64,000 nucleotides of DNA from NCBI RefSeq assembly GCF_902806455.1, contig NZ_CADCWQ010000001.1, forward strand, positions 1,178,001 through 1,242,000, written 5' to 3'. Below are positions 54,859 through 64,000 of the stretch, piece by piece (the stretch's first letter is position 1; the number at the start of each line of letters is the position of its first letter). The notes beneath the pieces were generated by a model that saw only the letters and a program-made list of their open reading frames with translations, did no database searches and was not told the DNA's origin. This stretch comes from Virgibacillus doumboii (GTDB taxonomy: Bacteria; Bacillota; Bacilli; Bacillales; Amphibacillaceae). A program made the translations under genes and the position numbers.

Positions 54859-54920
54859 CAGATGTCAGAGGTAAGAAGTCGGAAGTCAGATTACAGTAAT
54901 CTGAATGAAGGCTTCGACCC
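54859..54920 (+). repeat. IVS-end-like sequence and hairpin in the 16S leader
   Basis: CAGATGTCAGAGGT (54859-54872) and CGGAAGTCAGA (54880-54890) match the left end of the 23S intervening sequence at 24 of 25 positions, with a 7-nt insert between them. CAGATTAC and GTAATCTG (54886-54902) then form a tight palindrome, and GAAGTC/GGCTTC extend the stem. It lies inside the 16S processing stem, between boxA and the 16S start. Confidence 0.75.
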
Positions 54921-54981
54921 TCGAATCAATTTTTAAAGCTAAGACAATGATATGGTTGACGGTGTCAATCATATACAAACT

Positions 54982-56738
<1,757 letters not shown>

Positions 56739-56921
56739 AGTTAAGTGAAGAAGGGCGCACGGTGAATGCCTTGGCACTAGGAGCCGAAGAAGGACGGGAC
56801 TAACACCGATATGCCCCGGGGAGTCGTAAGTAGACTTCGATCCGGGGATTTCCGAATGGGGGAACCCGCTGTTCGTAATGGAGCAGTACTTGTGTCTGAA
56901 TACATAGGGCACAAGAGGCAT

Positions 56922-56956
<35 letters not shown>

Positions 56957-57836
56957 AGAGAAAGCAAACGCGATTTCCCAAGTAGCGGCGAGCGAAACGG
57001 AAACAGCCCAAACCAGAAAGCTTGCTTTCTGGGGTTGTAGGACACTCCATTGGAGTTACCAAGAAATACGTTAGATGAATCGACCTGGAATGGTCAGCCG
57101 AAGAAGGTAAGAGCCCTGTAGTTGAAAGCGTGTTTCCTCCGGAGTGGATCCTGAGTACGGCGGAACACGAGGAATTCCGTCGGAATCCGGGAGGACCATC
57201 TCCCAAGGCTAAATACTCCCTAGTGACCGATAGTGAACCAGTACCGTGAGGGAAAGGTGAAAAGCACCCCGGGAGGGGAGTGAAAGAGAACCTGAAACCG
57301 TGTGCCTACAAGTAGTCGAAGCCCGTTAATGGGTGACGGCGTACCTTTTGTAGAATGGACCGGCGAGTTACGATCGTATGCAAGGTTAAGTGGCAGACAC
57401 GGAGCCGCAGCGAAAGCGAGTCTGAACAGGGCGAAATAGTATACGGTCGCAGACCCGAAACCGTGTGATCTACCCATGTCCAGGGTGAAGGTCAGGTAAC
57501 ACTGACTGGAGGCCCGAACCCACGTATGTTGAAAAATGCGGGGATGAGGTGTGGGTAGGGGTGAAATGCCAATCGAACACGGAGATAGCTGGTTCTCTCC
57601 GAAATAGCTTTAGGGCTAGCCTCAAGGTAGGCGTACTGGAGGTAGAGCACTGATTGGATGAGGGGCCCTCACCGGGTTACCAAATTCAGTCAAACTCCGA
57701 ATGCCAGCTACGTATCCTTGGGAGTCAGACTATGGGTGATAAGGTTCATAGTCGAAAGGGAAACAGCCCAGACCGCCAGCTAAGGTCCCAAAGTATACGT
57801 TAAGTGGAAAAGGATGTGGAGTTGCCCAGACAACCA

Positions 57837-57898
<62 letters not shown>

Positions 57899-57945
57899 TC
57901 TGCGCCGAAAATGTACCGGGGCTAAACGTATCACCGAAGCTGCGG

Positions 57946-58387
57946 AAGCAGAGGTCAGATGCCAGAGGTCGGAAGTCAGAAGTGAGGGAAGACTGTGATC
58001 AAACACTATAAAGATCTAAGGATTTATCAACAATCTTATGAGCTTGCTTTAAAAGTTCATCAAATCAGCTTAGAATTCCCCAACTTTGAAACGTATGAAC
58101 TTGGTGCACAAATAAGAAGAGCTGCTCTTTCTATTCCTGCAAATATTGCGGAGGGATATGGAAAGAAGGATTCAGTGAATAATTTCAAGCGGTTCCTTAA
58201 AATATCACTTGGTTCTAATAATGAAGTCAAGGTAATGATAGACTTCGCTAAAGACCTAAAGTATCTGGATGAACAGAAATATACGTATCTCTTTCAGCAA
58301 TATGAAGAGTTAGGCAAACAGATTTATTCCTTAATACAAAAGTGGAAATGAATCTGACTTCTAATTTCTGGCATCTGACTTCTGTTT
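57946..58387 (+). mobile_element. 23S rRNA intervening sequence (IVS) in helix 45
   Basis: The segment replaces the short helix-45 tip of ordinary Bacillus 23S. It is bounded by inverted repeats (57946-57980 and 58353-58387) that pair over 35 positions with only one true mismatch (a C-A) once G-U is allowed. The arms contain CAGATGCCAGA and GAAGTCAGA. The loop carries an S23-family ORF. RNase III would be expected to excise it, leaving 23S in two pieces. Confidence 0.93.
57995..58351 (+). CDS. Four-helix-bundle S23 protein encoded in the 23S IVS
   Basis: This 118-residue protein has four amphipathic helices. The family hallmark is IRRAALSIPANIAEGYGK at about residues 40-57, followed by NNFKRFLKISLGSNNEVK and LDEQKYTYLFQQYEELGKQI. 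It matches the 23S-IVS 'four helix bundle' family (S23, PF05635/TIGR02436), known from IVSs in Leptospira and Coxiella and related to the Avd protein of diversity-generating retroelements. The start is GTG with GAGGG six bases upstream, and the stop lies just inside the right inverted repeat, so the ORF fills the loop. The frame is intact, which suggests selection. Its molecular function is unknown; nucleic-acid binding is inferred from the relatives. Confidence 0.92.
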   Translation: MIKHYKDLRIYQQSYELALKVHQISLEFPNFETYELGAQIRRAALSIPANIAEGYGKKDSVNNFKRFLKISLGSNNEVKVMIDFAKDLKYLDEQKYTYLFQQYEELGKQIYSLIQKWK

Positions 58388-59076
58388 GGTAGGAGAGCGT
58401 TCCAGTTGCTGCGAAGTCAGACCGTGAGGACTGGTGGAGCGCCTGGAAGTGAGAATGCCGGTATGAGTAGCGAAAAAAGAGTGAGAATCTCTTTCACCGA
58501 AAGCCTAAGGTTTCCTGAGGAAGGCTCGTCCTCTCAGGGTTAGTCGGGACCTAAGCCGAGGCCGAAAGGCGTAGGCGATGGACAACAGGCAGATATTCCT
58601 GTACCACCTCATGAGCGTTTGAACGATGGGGGGACGCAGTAGGATAAGGAAAGCGCACCGATGGATGTGTGCGCCCAAGCAGTGAGGGAGTTGGATAGGC
58701 AAATCCGTCCAACAATTCCAAGCTGTGATGGGGAGGGAAATATAGTACCGAAGTTCCGGATTTCACACTGCCAAGAAAAGCCTCTAGTGAGTTCATAGGT
58801 GCCCGTACCGCAAACCGACACAGGTAGGCGAGGAGAGAATCCTAAGGTGAGCGGGAGAACTCTCGTTAAGGAACTCGGCAAAATGACCCCGTAACTTCGG
58901 GAGAAGGGGTGCTCCTTTAAGGAGGAGCCGCAGTGAATAGGCCCAAGCGACTGTTTAGCAAAAACACAGGTCTCTGCGAAGCCGAAAGGCGAAGTATAGG
59001 GGCTGACACCTGCCCGGTGCTGGAAGGTTAAGGGGAAGCGTTAGGCCTTCGGCCGAAGCGTAGAACCGAAGCCCCA

Positions 59077-59153
<77 letters not shown>

Positions 59154-59408
59154 TGCAACGACTTGGGCACTGTCTCAACGAGAGACCCGGTGAAATTATA
59201 CGATGTGTGAAGATGCACATTACCCGCGACAGGACGGAAAGACCCCGTGGAGCTTTACTGTAGCCTGATATTGAATGTTGGTACAGCTTGTACAGGATAG
59301 GTGGGAGCCATCGAAACCGGAGCGCCAGCTTCGGTGGAGGCACCCGTGGGATACCACCCTGGCTGTACGGACATTCTAACCCAGGGCCGTGATCCGGTCC
59401 GGAGACAG

Positions 59409-59444
<36 letters not shown>

Positions 59445-59600
59445 CAAAAGGTAACGGAGGCGCCCAAAGGTTCCCTCAGAATGGTTGGAAATCATTCGCA
59501 GAGTGTAAAGGCAGAAGGGAGCTTGACTGCGAGACCTACAAGTCGAGCAGGGACGAAAGTCGGGCTTAGTGATCCGGTGGTTCCGCATGGAAGGGCCATC

Positions 59601-59709
<109 letters not shown>

Positions 59710-59714
59710 TAGTC

Positions 59715-59798
<84 letters not shown>

Positions 59799-59822
59799 TC
59801 GTGGGCGCTGGAAGTTTGAGAG

Positions 59823-59856
<34 letters not shown>

Positions 59857-60147
59857 ACACCGCTGGTGTACCAGTTGTTCCGCCAGGAGCATTGCTGGGT
59901 AGCTACGTGTGGCAAGGATAAGTGCTGAAAGCATCTAAGCATGAAGCCCCCCTCAAGATGAGACTTCCCATCACTTCGAGTGAGTAAGATCCCTCAGAGA
60001 CGATGAGGTAGATAGGTCCGAGGTGGAAGCGTGGTGACACGTGGAGCTGACGGATACTAATCGATCGAGGACTTAACTAAAAATGATTGATGACGTTGAT
60101 ATAATGCTCTTATTTAGTTTTCAGGGTATAATTCCCTATATGTTTTA

Positions 60148-60264
60148 GTCTGGTAGCAATAGCGGAGAGGACACACCTGTTTCCATGCCGAACACAGCAG
60201 TTAAGCTCTCCAGCGCCGATGGTAGTTGGGGCTTTGCCCCTGCAAGAGTAGGACGCCGCCAGGC
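60148..60264 (+). rRNA. rrf: 5S ribosomal RNA
   Basis: A 117-nt 5S gene with TCTGGTAGCAATAGCGGAGA at the start, CATGCCGAACACAGCAGTTA in the middle and AGTAGGACGCCGCCAGGC at the end. The 5' and 3' ends pair (TCTGGTAGC region with GCCGCCAGGC). It follows 23S by about 70 nt, normal for Bacillus rrn operons. Confidence 0.96.
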
Positions 60265-60267
60265 AAA

Positions 60268-60306
60268 TTAAAACCAGGATACATAATGATGTATCCTGGT
60301 TTTTGT
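60268..60306 (+). terminator. rrn operon terminator
   Basis: AAACCAGGATAC pairs perfectly with GTATCCTGGTTT (60271-60302), followed by TTTTTG. Confidence 0.92.
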
Positions 60307-60334
60307 ATTGTCTGATTAAATAAAGGGAAAATCA

Positions 60335-61075
60335 TCATTCAAAAAAGGCATTAACTTCATTTTCAGATAAGTAATGTCCAATATAAAACGACCCGAAAAT
60401 AGCATATTTTGCACTAACTTCATCAAAACGTGTATCATAAATCAATTTTTTGAATCTTAGTGGATCATCACAGAATAAGGATACACCCCATTCATATTCA
60501 TCAAATCCGATTGAACCTGTAATAATACGTTTAATATCCTCTGTATATGGTTTACTTGTCGCAATGTGTTCAAACATCATTCGGCCGCGTTCTTCCTTTG
60601 ATAAAGTAAACCAATTGTTAATTTCACCTCGCTGCTTACTCATTGGGTAAAAACAAATGTATTCCGTTTTTGGTATCGTTGGATACAGTTTTGCAAGCAT
60701 TGAAGGGTCTTTGTAAGGATCAGTTTGCCGTTTGGTATACGTGCTTTTTTCAATGATTGAAACATAGGAATAGACAGGTTTTGTAAAATGCGCAAGCGCC
60801 GTTTTATTCAGCTGATTTTCAAGCTGATTCAAATTTTTCATGGAAGGACGAAGGTTCATGAACATAATGTCTGCTTTTTGTCCAACTATCGAGTAAAGTG
60901 CGGTGCTTCCTTTTTTATTATCCTCTATTTTTTGCCAATCCTTTAATAATGTATGAAATTCTTCCAATGCAGCCTGTCTCTCTTTGTCAGATGCTTGTTG
61001 CCATTTCTCCCAGTCGATTGTTCTGAAGTCATGGAGGGCGTACCAGCCATCAAATGTTTCTACAGATTCTACCAT
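60335..61075 (-). CDS. hemQ: HemQ, coproheme decarboxylase
   Basis: This 246-residue chlorite-dismutase-fold enzyme converts coproheme III to heme b in the Gram-positive heme pathway. Family segments include TFDGWYALHDFRTIDWEKW, EYICFYPMSKQRGEINNWFT (containing the catalytic-type Tyr) and RGRMMFEHIATSKPYTEDIK, where His in FEHIA is the proximal heme ligand. The chlorite-dismutase distal Arg is not evident, as expected for HemQ. A weak ribosome site (AATAGGAGTGATTT) precedes the ATG. It is monocistronic between the rrn operon and the small gene. Confidence 0.94.
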   Translation of the reverse strand: MVESVETFDGWYALHDFRTIDWEKWQQASDKERQAALEEFHTLLKDWQKIEDNKKGSTALYSIVGQKADIMFMNLRPSMKNLNQLENQLNKTALAHFTKPVYSYVSIIEKSTYTKRQTDPYKDPSMLAKLYPTIPKTEYICFYPMSKQRGEINNWFTLSKEERGRMMFEHIATSKPYTEDIKRIITGSIGFDEYEWGVSLFCDDPLRFKKLIYDTRFDEVSAKYAIFGSFYIGHYLSENEVNAFFE

Positions 61076-61189
61076 TTAAATCACTCCTATTTTCATTATA
61101 TTTAAATGGTACAATACTACTCCAATATAAATGTGATTAATGTCACGACTTATGATTAGAATGTGAATAAATTGTGATGTTGCATCAAT

Positions 61190-61222
61190 ACAAAAAGCGC
61201 ACCACTGTGAGTGCGCTTTTTA
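61190..61222. terminator. Terminator of the 59-residue gene
   Basis: AAAAGCGCAC (61193-61202) pairs with GTGCGCTTTT around CACTGTGA; T runs on both strands. Confidence 0.9.
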
Positions 61223-61228
61223 TTCTGG

Positions 61229-61408
61229 CTAGCTCATTCCACCTGTTCCCATGTTTTGTTGCTTTCCACCACTCATTTGTGAAACAAACGGAATCATACT
61301 CTGCATTGTCTGACCAAGGTTTTGGTTATTTTTGGTCATTGAATAATAAGTTGCTGCTCCAACTCCAATAGAAGCGATTATTGGTAACCACATTCCATTT
61401 CGTTGCAT
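61229..61408 (-). CDS. Small membrane-associated protein (59 aa)
   Basis: The frame has one hydrophobic helix (GMWLPIIASIGVGAATYYSM) and a Gln/Met/Gly-rich tail (GQTMQSMIPFVSQMSGGKQQ). I start at the ATG at 61408, with GAAAGGATTGG upstream, rather than the longer frame at 61486, which would run into ytfP. It is next to a good terminator and so is probably real. I do not recognise the family by name. Similar YtxH-like or DUF-type small proteins occur in Bacillaceae; no function is proposed. Confidence 0.65.
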   Translation of the reverse strand: MQRNGMWLPIIASIGVGAATYYSMTKNNQNLGQTMQSMIPFVSQMSGGKQQNMGTGGMS

Positions 61409-61482
61409 ATTATACCAATCCTTTCTATAATGTCCCCTGTCATTATTAGGATGGCACAAAAGCTTTATAAAAATGTTAGGTA

Positions 61483-62757
61483 TCAAATACCAGTGTAGAG
61501 TGCTGCCTCATTTGCGGCATTCATCCCGGCAAGTCGTCCGGTTACAAGTGCTGATGTAATATTATAGCCGCCTGTATAACCGTGTATGTCCAGTATTTCC
61601 CCGCAAAAATAAAGCCGATCCATTATTTTTGATTGCATGGTGTTTGGAACAATTTCTTTGATGGAAACACCGCCACCTGTAACAAATGCTTTATCAAGTG
61701 GAAGTGACCCATGAACATTAAATGTAAAGTGTTTCATTTGATGTACAATTGTACGTACCATTTCCGTGGAAATATTAGCTGCTTTCTGTTCTTCGTTTAC
61801 ACTGTTTTCTTGCAGTATAAATGCCAAAAATCGTTCAGGAACTAGGCCTTTTAGAATATTTTTAATTGATTTTTTAGGGTTATCCTTCATTGATGTTAAT
61901 ATGGATTGTACGAGTTCTTCTTCCTGTTCGTTTGGCAATATATCAAGATGCATTGGTACCTTTTCCCGTCCCTTCATCAGTTCTTTAACAACAAACTGGG
62001 AACAGCGGAGGACAGCTGGACCAGATATGCCAAAATGGGTAAAAATCATATCCATTTGATGGGTAATGATCGGTTTGTTCTTTTTATTTAAAACAGATAA
62101 GGTGACATCCCTTAATGATAATCCCTGCAAGCTTTTATTTTGAATGAACTTTTCATTTGAAGTAAGAGCCACTTCGGTAGGATAAAGCTCTGTAACGGAA
62201 TGACCGGCTTTTTTTGCCCAGGCGTATCCATCTCCTGTTGAACCTGTGTGGGGAACAGCTTTGCCGCCTACAGCAATTACAATGGATTTTGTATCTATTT
62301 TTGTGCGATCAGCTAAAATTACCGTATGCAATGACTCGTCGTAATGTATAGCTTCAACAGTAGTGTTCATCCGAACATCGACTAGAAGCTCACTCAATTT
62401 ATTGATAAGTGCATTTACAACCGTTTTTGCCGAGTTGGATACTGGAAACATGCGTCCGTGATCTTCTTCTTTCAAACCTACACCCATTCCTTCAAAAAAA
62501 TCGATAATATCATAATTGTTAAATACGGAAAATGGGCTATATAAAAATTTGCCGTTTCCCGGTATATGTTTGATCACTTCATCTTCCGGAAGCCGGTTCG
62601 TGACATTACAGCGGCCACCACCGGATATAGCAAGTTTCTTTCCTAATTTTTTTCCTTTTTCAAGCAGCATTGTTTTTGAGCCGTTTTCTGCTGCCGCAAT
62701 TGCGGCCATTAATCCTGACGGGCCGCCTCCAATAACAATCACATCATATGACAACAT
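61483..62757 (-). CDS. ytfP: YtfP, HI0933-family FAD-dependent oxidoreductase
   Basis: This 424-residue flavoprotein has the dinucleotide-binding fold at the N-terminus ([20 protein letters not shown]), the family signature [13 protein letters not shown] and a second [24 protein letters not shown] region. [20 protein letters not shown] and [20 protein letters not shown] are at the C-terminus. It matches B. subtilis YtfP (BaiN/HI0933 type), whose substrate is unknown. The divergent neighbour ytgP matches the B. subtilis ytgP-ytfP order. Length is normal. Confidence 0.88.
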   Translation of the reverse strand: MLSYDVIVIGGGPSGLMAAIAAAENGSKTMLLEKGKKLGKKLAISGGGRCNVTNRLPEDEVIKHIPGNGKFLYSPFSVFNNYDIIDFFEGMGVGLKEEDHGRMFPVSNSAKTVVNALINKLSELLVDVRMNTTVEAIHYDESLHTVILADRTKIDTKSIVIAVGGKAVPHTGSTGDGYAWAKKAGHSVTELYPTEVALTSNEKFIQNKSLQGLSLRDVTLSVLNKKNKPIITHQMDMIFTHFGISGPAVLRCSQFVVKELMKGREKVPMHLDILPNEQEEELVQSILTSMKDNPKKSIKNILKGLVPERFLAFILQENSVNEEQKAANISTEMVRTIVHQMKHFTFNVHGSLPLDKAFVTGGGVSIKEIVPNTMQSKIMDRLYFCGEILDIHGYTGGYNITSALVTGRLAGMNAANEAALYTGI

Positions 62758-62850
62758 TCTTCATTCCTTTCGATAGTAGCATACCACGTTTTCGCATATC
62801 CAAAAAACAAAATTATTTTTCGAATGTTATTTAGGTGACAACTATAACGT

Positions 62851-62866
62851 ACAGATCGTTATCTGT
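62851..62866. promoter_or_regulatory. Inverted repeat upstream of ytgP
   Basis: ACAGAT-CGTT-ATCTGT is a perfect 6-bp-arm inverted repeat. ATAACG occurs on either side (62844-62849, 62873-62878). It lies 44 nt before ytgP and about 95 nt before ytfP; it may be an operator or a promoter-proximal hairpin. Confidence 0.4.
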
Positions 62867-62912
62867 GATAGAATAACGATAAGCGTAATTTATAATAGAT
62901 GCAGGTGAAATG

Positions 62913-64000
62913 ATGTCGAATATTGTTAGAGGCACCATGATGTTGACTGGTGCCACATTCTTATCTAAATTTTTAGGGATGATTTATGTTATCCCGTTTT
63001 ATGAGCTTGTTGGTTCAACGGGGGCTACGTTGTTCGCTTTTGCATACACGCCTTATAATATTCTTATTAGTGTTTCTACAGTTGGAGTTCCTTTAGCTGT
63101 TTCAAAATTTGTTTCAAAATATAATTCGTTAGGCGATTATCAAACCGGGATGCGTATGTTCAAAGCTGGTATATCGTTAATGGCTGTCACAGGTATCCTT
63201 GCTTTTCTGGTATTATTTTTCAGTGCTGAATTTTTTGCACAATATATGATTACAAATGAAGATGTCGGAAATATTGCTGTGGAAGATGTTACGATGGTCA
63301 TCAAGATGGTAAGTTTCGCTTTATTGATTATTCCCGTTATGAGTATTGTTCGTGGTTTTTTTCAGGGATACGAGTCAATGGGGCCGACCGCAGTTTCTCA
63401 AGTAGTTGAACAGATCGTACGGATTGGTTTTATTTTGGTGTCGGCATTTATTTTAGTAACAATAATGGGTAGAAGCAAAGTGACAGCTGTAGGATTTGCC
63501 ACTTTTGCTGCATTTATTGGAGGATTGGCTTCCTGTTTGGTGTTATTAATTTATTGGCGTAAAAGGAAACAAAGAATTTTTACACAAATTTCACAACAAA
63601 GACTCACACATGACATTTCAACGAAAGATTTATTTACTGAACTATTCAGCTATGCGGGACCTTTTGTACTGGTCGGTGTAGCTACACCACTTTATCAACT
63701 GGTTGATCAGTTTACATTCGAACGGGCCATGACAGCGATTGGCAAAAAAGAAATATTTGACCTTGCATATTCTACGATAAATTTTACCGGACATAAGTTG
63801 ATCATTATCCCCGTTACTATAGCAACAGGGTTGTCCCTGGCGATTATACCGGCATTGACAAAAACCTTTACTCAGAAGAATCAGCAATTGCTGAATCAGC
63901 AAATCAATCAGGCACTGCAAATCGTACTGGTTCTCGTTATTCCAGCAGCAGTCGGTCTGTTGATGTTGTCCGATGCAGCTTATGGGGCGCTGTATGGGAT
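62913..64000 (+). CDS. ytgP: YtgP, MurJ-like polysaccharide/lipid flippase, partial (runs off right edge)
   Basis: About 362 codons are visible, with no stop before the edge. The protein has repeated hydrophobic spans (MMLTGATFLSKFLGMIYVIP; NILISVSTVGVPLAVSKFV; IVRGFFQGYESMGPTAVSQV) and the MATE/MOP motifs VEQIVRIGFI and PLYQLVDQFTFERAM. It matches B. subtilis YtgP/SpoVB-type flippases; YtgP can substitute for MurJ in lipid II export. GCAGGTGAA precedes two adjacent ATGs; I use the second (62913) because spacing is better, with 62910 as alternative. About 180 residues at the C-terminus are outside the window. Confidence 0.9.
   Translation, partial: MSNIVRGTMMLTGATFLSKFLGMIYVIPFYELVGSTGATLFAFAYTPYNILISVSTVGVPLAVSKFVSKYNSLGDYQTGMRMFKAGISLMAVTGILAFLVLFFSAEFFAQYMITNEDVGNIAVEDVTMVIKMVSFALLIIPVMSIVRGFFQGYESMGPTAVSQVVEQIVRIGFILVSAFILVTIMGRSKVTAVGFATFAAFIGGLASCLVLLIYWRKRKQRIFTQISQQRLTHDISTKDLFTELFSYAGPFVLVGVATPLYQLVDQFTFERAMTAIGKKEIFDLAYSTINFTGHKLIIIPVTIATGLSLAIIPALTKTFTQKNQQLLNQQINQALQIVLVLVIPAAVGLLMLSDAAYGALYG

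Overview
The window is chromosomal DNA of a low-G+C, spore-former-type Bacillaceae (Firmicutes). I infer a Virgibacillus/Oceanobacillus/Lentibacillus-like relative from the 16S rRNA, the many genes whose proteins and order match the Bacillus subtilis yui/yug and ytk-ytw neighbourhoods, the AGGAGG-type ribosome sites, and the T-box, S-box and RFN leaders. The species cannot be fixed from this sequence alone. No prophage, CRISPR array or plasmid backbone is visible.

Layout. 1-3244: an operon on the minus strand for a MoxR ATPase, a DUF58 protein and a DUF4129-type membrane protein cut by the window edge. 3497-11284: housekeeping and transport genes (YuiC muralytic-type 3D protein, YuiD, BirA-controlled BioY biotin transporter, DeoD, HPr, KhtTU K+/H+ antiporter, KapB, lipoprotein SodC, PatB). 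11518-13669: an ECF sigma factor with a very large membrane-anchored anti-sigma candidate. 13863-19263: pgi, yugI, yugN, the YugO potassium channel, a thioredoxin-fold protein and an M42 peptidase. 19835-25643: a 1470-residue bacillopeptidase F-like secreted protease, a 21-nt tandem repeat, and an FMN riboswitch driving RibU. 25954-33782: a nearly complete menaquinone cluster: a probable DHNA-CoA thioesterase and menA on the minus strand, then menF-D-H-B and, after a terminator, menE on the plus strand. menC is not in the window. 33856-39124: a Fur-box-linked siderophore ATPase, small proteins, YtkD, and a three-gene ABC transporter of the SsuABC/THI5 type. 39286-41529: a repeat-rich island in which an intact IS1182-type element sits inside a palindromic repeat. 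41694-47054: pckA, S-box metK and asnB. 47384-54607: a C39-like protease, YtoA, YtpB, MnmM, T-box leuS and a rhodanese. 54665-60306: a complete rrn operon (two promoters, 16S, 23S, 5S, no spacer tRNA). 60335-64000: HemQ, a small protein, YtfP and the start of YtgP.

The most unusual feature is in the rrn operon. The 23S gene is interrupted in helix 45 by an intervening sequence of about 440 bp, bounded by a 35-bp inverted repeat, that encodes a 118-residue four-helix-bundle (S23) protein. A sequence almost identical to one end of that element lies in the 16S leader of the same operon, which suggests a second, degenerate insertion. Other structures not explained by genes are three intergenic arrays with 20- or 21-nt periods, and a dispersed ~150-bp palindromic repeat in three copies, one of them split by the insertion sequence with a 4-bp CTAG duplication.
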